The translations under genes were made by a program, and so were the position numbers. From NCBI GenBank assembly GCA_009731375.1, contig BJOX01000172.1, positions 424,888-468,194 of the forward strand: 43,307 bases of DNA, given 5' to 3'. Positions 34,303 to 43,307 of this stretch are shown one piece after another. This DNA is from Paulinella micropora (taxonomy: Eukaryota > Cercozoa > Imbricatea > Euglyphida). The notes beneath the pieces are model-generated. The model saw nothing but the letters and a program-made list of their open reading frames with translations. It had not been told where the DNA came from and ran no database searches. Within the stretch, counting starts at the first letter, position 1. Each line of letters begins with the position of its first letter.

Positions 34303-36791
34303 ATACATTGTTAGGCTTCTTTAGCAAAACGGACGAAGAAACGAAAACATTTACTAGACTGGCCCCGCGTGCGATAACTGGTGGGGGCGGTTATCATATC
34401 TTTCTTCCGTATTTATCCAATGTCAAGAATATGATACAATTTCCAACGATGCGATTAAAAGGAGATGATAATGACGAATATCACGAAATTAAATTGGACT
34501 GGGATTTGAAAAACGATTGGGGGAAAATAACATTACCGCCTTCAATTCATAAGTCTGGTAAAATGTGTGAGTGGAAATGCGACCCGACAAATATCCGCCG
34601 ATTAATCCGCCTCAGTGGCTAATACGGATGATATACGGGGCGCCGTGTGTTATGGTGTGCGGGATTGAAGAAGCGTCTTTTGAAGTGTTAGACATTCCAC
34701 CAACCGACAACAACAAAATAACTGATGGCGACTGCTTTGATTTTTCCAGTATCATATTGAAAGATTTACCCGCGACCGCTGACGAATTAAAGGAGGTTGT
34801 GAAATGGATACCCGCTATTATGGCTGATAATTATACTGATTGGCAAAAAGTGCTTTAGGCAATCCGTTGGACTGCGGAGGCTTGCGAGGCTTTGAAACAC
34901 GAAACAATCAATAAAGATGTTGGTTTATCGTTGGCAATTGAATTTTCAAAACAAAGCGATAAATTTACGGGTGATGGCGACATTATTGAAATGTGGAATG
35001 CTGGAACAAAGGGGTTATTAAAATATGGCTCATTGTTATACTGGGCTAAAGAAAACGGGTATGAACATAAAAGGCAACCATATAAAGCCGTTGATTATCT
35101 TGAAAAACTAATTAAGAAAACAACAGAATCCGAACCCGTAGTTGAACCTGTAGTTGAACCCGTAGTTGAACCCGTAGTTGAACCTGTAGCAGTGGCTGAA
35201 CGCGAACCCGAACCCGTAGCCGAACCAACTGACAATGGCAATTATGATCGCGAAAAATCAAAAGCCTTTATGGATGGTAATGACGATGATTATACGGAAT
35301 TTATCTACGCGAAATATAAAAATAGGTTTATCTGCTTCAACAATGCGGTGTATGAGTTTCCACCGAATGCACACTTATGGGACGCGGGAGACGATGATAT
35401 ATTTCATAACTTTCTGGGTCAATCGTATTTAATGAAATGATGATATTTACGGATGCTCTCATTAGTGTTGCGATTAAAGAAAAACAACAAGAGACAGACG
35501 AGGGGAAAATGAAGCAACGCGATGAAAACATTAAAATGTATAAGAAAAAGCAAAAGCAAATGATAATTAAACTAAGAAACCATAGCCCGCGTGGCGGTAT
35601 CGTGAAATGCTTAAAAGCGAAATATGCGGTTTAAAAAAATCCGTTTGATATTACTTCAAATTTAGTAGGATTTAATAATGGCGTATATGACCTTGTAAAA
35701 GGTGAATTTCGTAATGGTAAGCCCGATGATTATGTTTGTATGAGTGTGGGCTATAATTACAAACCGCCGAATGATGAAGCAATTACCAATCTGCGAGATT
35801 TTCTAAAAAAAGTTATGCCTTATGACGATGTGCTCGTTTATCTGCTTCAAGTGTTGGCGACGGGGCTATATGGGCAACAACTCCAATATTTCTTTATTCT
35901 GACGGGGTCGGGTGGTAATGGTAAGGATACTTTAATGACGAAATTATATCGTGGGATGTTGGGTGAATATTACATTAATGCTCATATCAATATTATAACA
36001 AAGGAAGCAAAAGAAAGCGATTTGAACCAAGGCTTAGCGAATTTACATAATAAACGAGCGTGTGTGTATGTTGAACCGAGTGCGAAGAAAAATCTGATAG
36101 GGTCTTCAATTAAAACTCTGACGGGAACTGAAACTATTGTCGCCCGTGGATTGTATGGAAAAAACACAGAAAAAAGGAATGTGGGCACGTTGTTTATGTA
36201 AGCAAATGATATTCCAGTAATTGACCATTTAGATGGGGGTGTGGCGAGACGATTGCGTGTAATTCCATTTCCGACATTGTTTAAAACAAAAGAAGAAATG
36301 ACTAAATTGACGGATTTGACCAATATATACGAGGCTAATCCATATTATGAAACTATTGAATTTATTAACGATTATAAATTATCATTGTTTCATATTCTGA
36401 CGAAATCATTTAATGACTTTGTTGAACAGGGCTATAAATTAGTTGAGACCCCCGAAATAGTGTTGAAGGCTTCTTCATACTACTTAAGAAACTGCGACGA
36501 CTATATTATGTGGTTTAATGAGTTGTATGAGAAAGCGGGAGACAAAGAATGTATACAAATTCAAGACGTGTGCGCCGAATTTAAACTGGGCGACTTATAT
36601 GATAATATGTCCAAACGAGACAGGCAAATTCATAATAATAAGTTGTTGCGGACAAAATCAAAAATCACCCCGATTTAAGGGGTTATTGTAAGGAAATATA
36701 CAAGCCACTTATTGACGGCCGACAACGAAAATTTAGGAATGTTATTATGGGGTATAAAAAGAAACCATATAACCAAAATGACGATTTATAA
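34303..36791 (+). pseudogene. PrimPol-SF3 helicase of copy D, N-terminally truncated and broken
   Basis: The match to the primase begins at CTTCTTTAGCAAAAC inside the domain; the first 145 codons or so are replaced by fibre sequence in an open fused frame (33978-34622). Own lesions: a one-base loss near 34577 and TAG at 34856. Lesions shared with copy A: one-base loss near 35417, TAA at 35632, TAA at 36199 and a loss near 36645. The N-terminal part differs from copies A and C at many silent sites and has an extra codon giving PPSIHKSGK, closer to the PrimPol family consensus. Walker B reads VYVEPS. Confidence 0.85.
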
Positions 36792-36900
36792 AATAGGCCG
36801 ATACACCCCCCGCGAATTAAGGATATGTAATTTTTCATAGATGTGTATTTTTTATGATTAATATGAAGGCTCATTTTATGTTAATAAGGCTTAAAAGTGG

Positions 36901-37036
36901 TGGGCAGGATTTGGGACTATAGGCCCGATTTTTGCCCGATTTTCAGGAAGTTTTTTTCAATAAATTTCTTTTTTCAATAAATTTTACTTTCTGAAATTTG
37001 GGCAGGATTTGGGCCTTTAGGTCCATTTTTTGCCCG
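36901..37036. repeat. Paired iteron-like repeats between helicase and F-box genes (copy D)
   Basis: Same pair of TGGGCAGGATTTGG...TTTTTGCCCG units as in copies A and C, separated by about 60 bases with two CAATAAATTT motifs. Confidence 0.6.
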
Positions 37037-37279
37037 CCCTTTTTTGGCTTCTTTTTTATGTTTTGTTGCTTTGTATTCTTTTGCGGTGTGTGCTTTGTAT
37101 GTCTTTTTATTCTTATTTCTTCAATCCGCTGGGGGTTATAGGACTATTTTTTTTTCTCATTCCTCTTTGTTTCACATGGATATTATATATTTTCTTTCTC
37201 CCTCTTTCAAAAAAAGAAAAAAGAATACAAATAACCAAAGGATAATAACATATACCTCGCGTCCCGACTGCCGTGATAA

Positions 37280-38343
37280 ATGACTGACATTGTCGCCAAA
37301 CTGCCGACCGAACTACGGGATCACATAGAGAGTTTTATATACGGGGATATCGTGTATCATAACTGCGATTTGTGCGATTGTTGCGGGATATCGTTTGCTT
37401 TTGTTGACGAACCGATTTTTTCTCATTCCTCTTTGTTTCACATGGATATTATATATTTTCTTTCTCCCTCTTTCAAAAAAAGAAAAAAGAATACAAATAA
37501 CCAAAGGATAATAACATATACCTCGCGTCCCGACTGCCGTGATAAATGACTGACATTGTCGCCAAACTGCCGACCGAACTACGGGATCACATAGAGAGTT
37601 TTATATACGGGGATATCGTGTATCATAACTGCGATTTGTGCGATTGTTGCGGGATATCGTTTGCTTTTGTTGACGAACCGATTTTTTCTCATTCCTCTTT
37701 GTTTCACATGGATATTATATATTTTCTTTCTCTCTCTTTCAAAAAAAGAAAAAAGAATACAAATAACCAAAGGATAATAACATATACCTCGCGTCCCGAC
37801 TGCCGTGATAAATGACTGACATTGTCGCCAAACTGCCGACCGAACTACGGGATCACATAGAGAGTTTTATATACGGAGATATCGTGTATCATAACTGCGA
37901 TTTGTGCGATTGTTGCGGGATATCGTTTGCTTTTGTTGACGAACCGATTTTTTCTCATTCCTCTTTGTTTCACATGGATATTATATATTTTCTTTCTCTC
38001 TCTTTCAAAAAAAGAAAAAAGAATACAAATAACCAAAGGATAATAACATATACCTCGCGTCCCGACTGCCGTGATAAATGACTGACATTGTCGCCAAACT
38101 GCCGACCGAACTACGGGATCACATAGAGAGTTTTATATACGGAGATATCGTGTATCATAACTGCGATTTGTGCGATTGTTGCGGGATATCGTTTGCTTTT
38201 GTTGACGAACCGATTTTTTCTCATTCCTCTTTGTTTCACATGGATATTATATATTTTCTTTCTCTCTCTTTCAAAAAAAGAAAAAAGAATACAAATAACC
38301 AAAGGATAATAACATATACCTCGCGTCCCGACTGCCGTGATAA
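37280..38343. repeat. Tandem array, four units of 266 bp (copy D)
   Basis: F-box-like starts at 37280, 37546, 37812, 38078 and 38344, again exactly 266 bases apart, each truncated frame ending in ATGA overlap with the next. Unit-to-unit changes (CCCTCTTTC or CTCTCTTTC; GGGGATATC or GGAGATATC) occur in the same order as in copy A, so the array was copied as a whole. Confidence 0.9.
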
Positions 38344-38571
38344 ATGACTGACATTGTCGCCAAACTGCCGACCGAACTACGGGATCACATAGAGAGTTTT
38401 ATATACGGGGATATCGTGTATCATAACTGCGATTTGTGCGATTGTTGCGGGATATCGTTTGCTTTTGTTGACGAACCGATTTATCATATATGTGCTACAG
38501 GGCTAATGTATGAAACCGCGATATTTTGCTCTAAGAAATGTTTAAGTGTTTTTGTTATTGAAGACACTTAA
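38344..38571 (+). CDS. F-box-like / FCS zinc protein, full-length member (copy D)
   Basis: 75 residues identical to copy A: LPTELRDHIESFI start, CDLCDCC, FCSKKCL. Lies after the four truncated units, so transcripts from the array would carry up to four short frames before this one. Confidence 0.6.
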   Translation: MTDIVAKLPTELRDHIESFIYGDIVYHNCDLCDCCGISFAFVDEPIYHICATGLMYETAIFCSKKCLSVFVIEDT

Positions 38572-38578
38572 TTATACA

Positions 38579-38807
38579 ATGTCTTTTATTCACAATCTGG
38601 ACCAATTGGTATATTTGATGAATATTGTCAATACGCGACGACTTCACGAACATAAGGGTTTAATACCTTCAAACAATTGACGCACTTTATAAATATTTAA
38701 CTCGCTATCATAAACCAATAATTGATTAATTATTGTATGAAAAAAGTATGAATAAATTAAAACAAATGGTCTTACAAATTGAACATACATTTGACAATCG
38801 AACATGA
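38579..38807 (+). pseudogene. Remnant of the small helical ORF (copy D)
   Basis: Same 2-base deletion as copy A after the codons for HKGLIP, compared with the intact copy C version at 23710-23940. Confidence 0.65.
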
Positions 38808-38844
38808 TAATCGCTTGAAAGAATATAATACATAATTATAAGAG

Positions 38845-39231
38845 ATGTCAAAATGTCGCGTATGTGATGCCGTCCTTAAATCTAAAATTGATTTAGTAAC
38901 ACACACCGCCCGCACACACACCACACACGACACATTAAAATTTTTGAAGGCTTTGAACGAATGCTTAAATGACCTTATAACAGCACAAACAACCTCAGAA
39001 GAAACATTTCAGAATATTTCTCAAATCAAAAATTATTTGAACGCAACAACACCCGACACATACACACAACTAATAAAAATAAAAGACAATCTTCTATCCT
39101 TGCCGAAAACAGAAAAATCTAAAGCAATGCTTGACGAATATGAGAATGTCTTATATTCCTACATGTCCAACATAAAACCCGCTATTGACGAGATAATTAC
39201 GAGTGCCACCACGGCCACAAATAAATTATAA
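38845..39231 (+). CDS. Single C2H2 zinc finger protein (copy D)
   Basis: 128 residues, intact, differing from copy A at one residue that I noticed (KIKDNL here, KIKGNL there). N-terminal finger CRVC...HTARTH and a helical remainder. Confidence 0.65.
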   Translation: MSKCRVCDAVLKSKIDLVTHTARTHTTHDTLKFLKALNECLNDLITAQTTSEETFQNISQIKNYLNATTPDTYTQLIKIKDNLLSLPKTEKSKAMLDEYENVLYSYMSNIKPAIDEIITSATTATNKL

Positions 39232-39264
39232 TAAATTTGTTAGTCCAGACCCCATAAAATAATT

Positions 39265-39486
39265 ATGATAGCACTGAAGCGATGCCACCAGTTAAAAAAC
39301 AGAGACCCGCGCCACCAATTTTTGTCAAAGGTGCTTCCGTCGCCCTTCCGTCCCAAGCAAAAAGCAAAAAGTCGTCCAGACCAGATGAGCGACAGCCGAA
39401 GCCTCGTTCCGCGATGTGCGCCAGAGACGGACGAAGATGTCCAACGCCGAATTAAGAGACGGAAGCGAATGACGGACACAGACTAG
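39265..39486 (+). CDS. Small basic ORF(s) upstream of the coiled-coil gene (copy D)
   Basis: Same two overlapping basic frames as the other copies (73 codons here; 57 codons at 39282-39455), with the TAG preserved. From about here on the sequence follows copy C rather than copy A. Confidence 0.4.
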   Translation: MIALKRCHQLKNRDPRHQFLSKVLPSPFRPKQKAKSRPDQMSDSRSLVPRCAPETDEDVQRRIKRRKRMTDTD

Positions 39487-39549
39487 ATAAAAGCAGGAAT
39501 TGAAAGAGCCGAAGGAGATATCAAGGCTTTCAATTATAAAATTGCCTCT

Positions 39550-39900
39550 TTGGAGAAACAGCGAACCAAGAAACAGCGAACCAAGAAACAGCAAGAATTA
39601 AAGGCCCTTCAAAAAGCCCTTCAGGAAGCAAATGAAATTAATGAAGATATTGATATTTCTAAGGCCTTAAAACTCAGTCAAGAACATAATTTTAACCAAT
39701 TGAAGCACCTTCAGAAATGGACTGAACAAAAGGGCCACAGAAGAATTCCTCACTTCAAAAGGCCTCATTATGAAAGAATTATTCATTTAATTAATACAGG
39801 CGTAGATTTTGAAGATGCCCTCAACCGCGTCATTTCCAAAATTAGCCCGCCAGCCCTTCCCGCGCCTATGGAGATTTCCGCGTCTTCGTTCTCCGTGTAA
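39550..39900 (+). CDS. Coiled-coil basic protein (copy D)
   Basis: 116 residues identical to copy C, including KLSQEHNF and the SASSFSV end, where copy A differs. Helical Lys/Gln/Glu-rich N-terminus, basic centre. Confidence 0.6.
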   Translation: MEKQRTKKQRTKKQQELKALQKALQEANEINEDIDISKALKLSQEHNFNQLKHLQKWTEQKGHRRIPHFKRPHYERIIHLINTGVDFEDALNRVISKISPPALPAPMEISASSFSV

Positions 39901-39949
39901 TGTGTGTTTTTCAACACACTGAAATATTTATGTGTGTTTTTCAACACAC
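39901..39949. terminator. Doublet hairpin between convergent gene ends (copy D)
   Basis: Two GTGTGT-TTTTCA-ACACAC units at 39901-39919 and 39931-39949, identical to copy C. Confidence 0.55.
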
Positions 39950-40085
39950 CAAAAAATTTAATTGAATTTCTTAAAAAATTTTACTCCGAAACAAAAAACA
40001 AGAATAAAAACAGAAACGAAAAAATAGAACAGAAAAACAGGAATAAAAAAAGAAAAAAACCAAAAACCCATTATTCAAAGAGATT

Positions 40086-40885
40086 TTATTCAATACCTTT
40101 CTTTTTTTTCAATCGGCTACTCCGTCGCACTGGTTGGCTTACCCCGTTTTCGTCTATTAACTTATAACCCGCTTTCTTTTTCTCCGTCGTGGTTTCCTCT
40201 GTCTGCTTTGCTTCAGTGGTTTGCTTTGTTTCCTCCGTCGTGGTTTCGTTTTTACTCATTACAAATTGATTTACAATAACAGCCCCAATCCCGCTTATTT
40301 TTCTGAGTGTCGTATTCGTAATTGCCCCGCCGTAGTCATTCCAAATTTTATTTAATAACTCAAACTTATCTTCACGACTTGCTTTTTTCCCCAAGGGCTT
40401 ATATTTGCAGTCGTCGTCGTCCTCGTTTTCGCTTTCTGCCCCTTTGACATTCAGACATAAGTCAATTTTCCGTCTCAATTCTTCCAACTCGGTTTTTATT
40501 CCTTCTTCCATCATCTCACGGGGGTCCGCAACATTCACCCAACTATAAGAAAAACTCGTAAGCATATCGCCGTGTCCTAAAACACTGCTTATCCATGTGT
40601 TGAAATTTGTTGTTTTCGGGTCAGCAAAATTTGTATATGACAAACTCGCATATAATTTTCTTAACATACTGCTTCTCTGTGTGTAATTTGCCAACCACGG
40701 GAAAATCTTTATTATTCGTTTGTTTAATTCGTTGTTTTTCTGTTTGTCTAATTGTCCCTCTTTGTTGATAATAACTGCTTTCTTTTTCTTGAAGTGGTTT
40801 CTTATTGAATTTACTTGTTCAATAACAAAAGAAGGAGTAAATAAAACAACAGGTCTCTCAGTCCAGTTCTTTTTTTGTCCCTCTC
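40086..40885 (-). CDS. Tyrosine recombinase of copy D, N-terminal half in gap
   Basis: The C-terminal 266 codons are identical to copy C, including SSMLRKLY, VLGHGDMLTSFSY and the Lys/Glu tail. The gene runs into the 938-N gap, so box I and the position of the copy C nonsense codon cannot be checked. A frame drawn across the gap into the host gene is not real. Confidence 0.75.
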
Positions 40886-41823
40886 NNNNNNNNNNNNNNN
40901 NNNNNNNNNNNNNNNNNNNNNNNNNNNNNNNNNNNNNNNNNNNNNNNNNNNNNNNNNNNNNNNNNNNNNNNNNNNNNNNNNNNNNNNNNNNNNNNNNNNN
41001 NNNNNNNNNNNNNNNNNNNNNNNNNNNNNNNNNNNNNNNNNNNNNNNNNNNNNNNNNNNNNNNNNNNNNNNNNNNNNNNNNNNNNNNNNNNNNNNNNNNN
41101 NNNNNNNNNNNNNNNNNNNNNNNNNNNNNNNNNNNNNNNNNNNNNNNNNNNNNNNNNNNNNNNNNNNNNNNNNNNNNNNNNNNNNNNNNNNNNNNNNNNN
41201 NNNNNNNNNNNNNNNNNNNNNNNNNNNNNNNNNNNNNNNNNNNNNNNNNNNNNNNNNNNNNNNNNNNNNNNNNNNNNNNNNNNNNNNNNNNNNNNNNNNN
41301 NNNNNNNNNNNNNNNNNNNNNNNNNNNNNNNNNNNNNNNNNNNNNNNNNNNNNNNNNNNNNNNNNNNNNNNNNNNNNNNNNNNNNNNNNNNNNNNNNNNN
41401 NNNNNNNNNNNNNNNNNNNNNNNNNNNNNNNNNNNNNNNNNNNNNNNNNNNNNNNNNNNNNNNNNNNNNNNNNNNNNNNNNNNNNNNNNNNNNNNNNNNN
41501 NNNNNNNNNNNNNNNNNNNNNNNNNNNNNNNNNNNNNNNNNNNNNNNNNNNNNNNNNNNNNNNNNNNNNNNNNNNNNNNNNNNNNNNNNNNNNNNNNNNN
41601 NNNNNNNNNNNNNNNNNNNNNNNNNNNNNNNNNNNNNNNNNNNNNNNNNNNNNNNNNNNNNNNNNNNNNNNNNNNNNNNNNNNNNNNNNNNNNNNNNNNN
41701 NNNNNNNNNNNNNNNNNNNNNNNNNNNNNNNNNNNNNNNNNNNNNNNNNNNNNNNNNNNNNNNNNNNNNNNNNNNNNNNNNNNNNNNNNNNNNNNNNNNN
41801 NNNNNNNNNNNNNNNNNNNNNNN
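40886..41823. other. Assembly gap (938 N)
   Basis: Hides the right end of copy D and its junction with host DNA, including any terminal repeat or target duplication. Confidence 0.95.
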
Positions 41824-41945
41824 GCACATGAAAATAGATGAATAGTGTGACGGATTGGTATATATATTAGTAGGTAGCTATAGATATGTCTGCAATATAC
41901 AAGTTGTGTTATATATATTACATTTACACACATCATTGTACATAC

Positions 41946-43221
41946 CCTAGAATGGTCCCACGCTGCCTCGACGAGACCCTTCTTCGGAAGTTGCTTCCGG
42001 TGTCTATCTTGCGTTGGCACTCCGTGTTGCCGAAGCCACATCTTCAGCTCAGCCACGACCATGTGCTTGCGTTCGAAGGATTTCTTGTCAGCGCAAATTT
42101 TCAGGAGGTGCGCAATCTTCTTCCAGGGCTCGCTGGCGCTTGCGAAGGCGATGTCTTGCGCTTGGCGTTCCTCCCTCGTAAGCTCTCGCGCACCGCGCCA
42201 TGCAGGGTGCGCGGGCGGGTTCGACTCGTTGACGAAGTAAGTGCGTGGCAGGCTTCTAAGCTCTTCATCGCTGAGATAAATGAGCTGTTCCATCTTTTGC
42301 GCACGGTCCGGCGACAATTCCAACCAATTTTCAGGCAGCGCATCGATAACACGCAGGTTGACCCGCCAAACCTTGCCCTTCGCGTCGACACACTCCGTGT
42401 GTGCTGGTCGCCCTGGCAGCCCACCTTCGAGCCAGCCACCGTCGAATATGATGCGCGTCAGATTCCGGCCCGCCAGCATTTCTTCGATCCAGTCCCGCTC
42501 TTCTCGCGATAGATAACTTGCGAGAGCGCGAATGTCTTTCTTGACCCGCGGGCTCACGAAAGCGCCAGTAGGCAGCTTTGGGGGCAAGTTTCCCTCTGTA
42601 AACACACACACACACACACATATACATACATACAATGTCACATACACTATGAAATGCAAAGCAATCAGAGAGGTTGTATTACCTGGCTCCTTGAGCAAGA
42701 TCTTGATGAACTCTCCGTTGGGATCATCCTTCGTCCTGTGCCAATCCTTCTGAGCTCTGCCCCAAGTCTTGACCTAGAGAAGATGTNNNNNNNNNNAACA
42801 CGAGGTTAGCGGTCTGCTGATATCGGAGCAAAATCTGCTTGCCTTGCCGAACATCATGTGTGAGAGTAACTGCCTGCTCGTGCTTGCTCACTACGGCGTT
42901 GGCAACTTTGGGTATGCCAGAATTGAAGTTACTACAAGAGCTGTTGATAAGCTGCATTGGGTTCCGGCTGTTGTCGCTGATCGTACTGATGGCGTGCATG
43001 CCGGTGCAGAGAACACCATCAACCTTCATGGTATAATGTTCAGAAAGCACCTTGTCCGTATCTGACTGTAAACGAACTGTACCGGGACTCAGCTTCCCCA
43101 ATTCAAAGCCTGCCGGTAATACATCTGTGTCAACAAAGAGGCCGCAGCCGCCGCCGCTGTCCTTCGGCAGCCAACCTATGTATACGGGGGCTCTTTGCGC
43201 CCGCAACATACTATTACGAAC
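41946..43221 (-). CDS. Multi-exon host gene with degenerate SET-like domain
   Basis: Three exons are visible: about 43221-42797 (acceptor TTTAG at its 5' side, 3' end in a gap), 42770-42683 and 42595-41946 (donor GTATGT follows). The intron at 42682-42596 is 87 bases, GT-AG, with a TG microsatellite. Exon 1 contains GGGCGLFVDTDVLPAGFELG, then MQLINSSCSNFNSGIPKVAN and LTHDVRQGKQILLRYQ, the order of SET-domain blocks (start, NHS motif, GEE-Y motif). The NHS asparagine-histidine is NSS here and the GEEL motif is altered, so lysine methyltransferase activity is doubtful. Exon 3 is a charged region with WIEEMLAGRNLTRIIFDGGW. Exon GC content is much higher than in the elements. Confidence 0.6.
42601..42632. 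repeat. AC/CATA microsatellite inside an intron
   Basis: ACACAC followed by CATA units within the 87-base intron of the SET-like gene. Confidence 0.8.
42787..42796. other. Assembly gap (10 N)
   Basis: Lies within an intron or at the 3' end of the first visible exon of the SET-like gene. Confidence 0.95.
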
Positions 43222-43307
43222 CTAAATACACACATAAATCATTCGGCGGTCACGCAACAATGATGAATAATACACACATAAATCATTCCGGTCCCGCATC
43301 AGACACT

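Noticed and set aside
41886-42512. 208-codon plus-strand ORF
   Set aside because: It is antisense to the SET-like gene exons, which have consistent splice sites and phases on the minus strand.
40086-42698. 870-codon ORF joining the recombinase tail to the host gene
   Set aside because: More than a third is translated N gap. The two ends are unrelated: a recombinase tail and exon 3 of a SET-like gene, with an intron read through.

Overview
The window is a eukaryotic scaffold, most likely from a protist. The outer ends are moderately GC-rich, and their genes look interrupted by short GT-AG introns with microsatellites. Between them lies about 39 kb of AT-rich, nearly intron-free DNA that looks like integrated virus-like or plasmid-like elements. 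No rRNA, tRNA or CRISPR array was seen. Six runs of N break the scaffold (2097-2106, 2364-2373, 10648-10657, 18508-18765, 40886-41823, 42787-42796), so the order and orientation of blocks across them are assembly inference.

Region by region: 1-1872 holds host-like or low-complexity sequence on the minus strand, with a collagen-like (G-X-Y) ORF and an acidic, GAG-repeat protein. 1873-2096 is half of a foldback repeat. 2.1-10.6 kb is copy A of element 1, reading outward to inward: GIY-YIG nuclease, tyrosine recombinase, coiled-coil ORF, small basic ORF, C2H2 ORF, F-box-like gene with a 4 x 266 bp tandem array, broken primase-helicase. 10.7-15.0 kb is a run of small element genes, several frameshifted, including a PD-(D/E)XK nuclease spread over three frames. 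15.0-18.3 kb (copy B) and 18.8-26.7 kb (copy C, the most complete) carry a zinc-finger-array endonuclease and the primase-helicase; C continues through the same downstream genes to the tyrosine recombinase. A 400 bp foldback repeat closes this block (26.7-27.1 kb). 28.0-29.7 kb is a PIF/Harbinger transposase gene. 30.0-34.3 kb is the remnant of a second, Polinton-like element: rve integrase, a small protein resembling DUF5754, an acidic/basic protein and a tail-fibre-like gene. It is cut at about 34,303 by copy D of element 1 (34.3-40.9 kb). 41.9-43.2 kb is a multi-exon host gene with a degenerate SET-like domain.

Element 1 looks like a self-contained genetic element. An AEP primase-polymerase fused to an SF3 helicase would start and drive its replication, a tyrosine recombinase would integrate or resolve it, and nucleases (a zinc-finger-guided PD-(D/E)XK enzyme, GIY-YIG and a YqaJ-like fold) could support recombination or homing. 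Capsid, packaging ATPase and protease genes were not recognised in it, so it may be capsid-less (transpoviron- or plasmid-like) or may depend on another virus. Copies share a leader upstream of several genes, paired iteron-like repeats after the helicase and doublet hairpins between convergent gene ends. Copies A and D share the same inactivating mutations yet each switches to copy C sequence at the opposite end, so they are mosaics, made either by recombination in the cell or by assembly.
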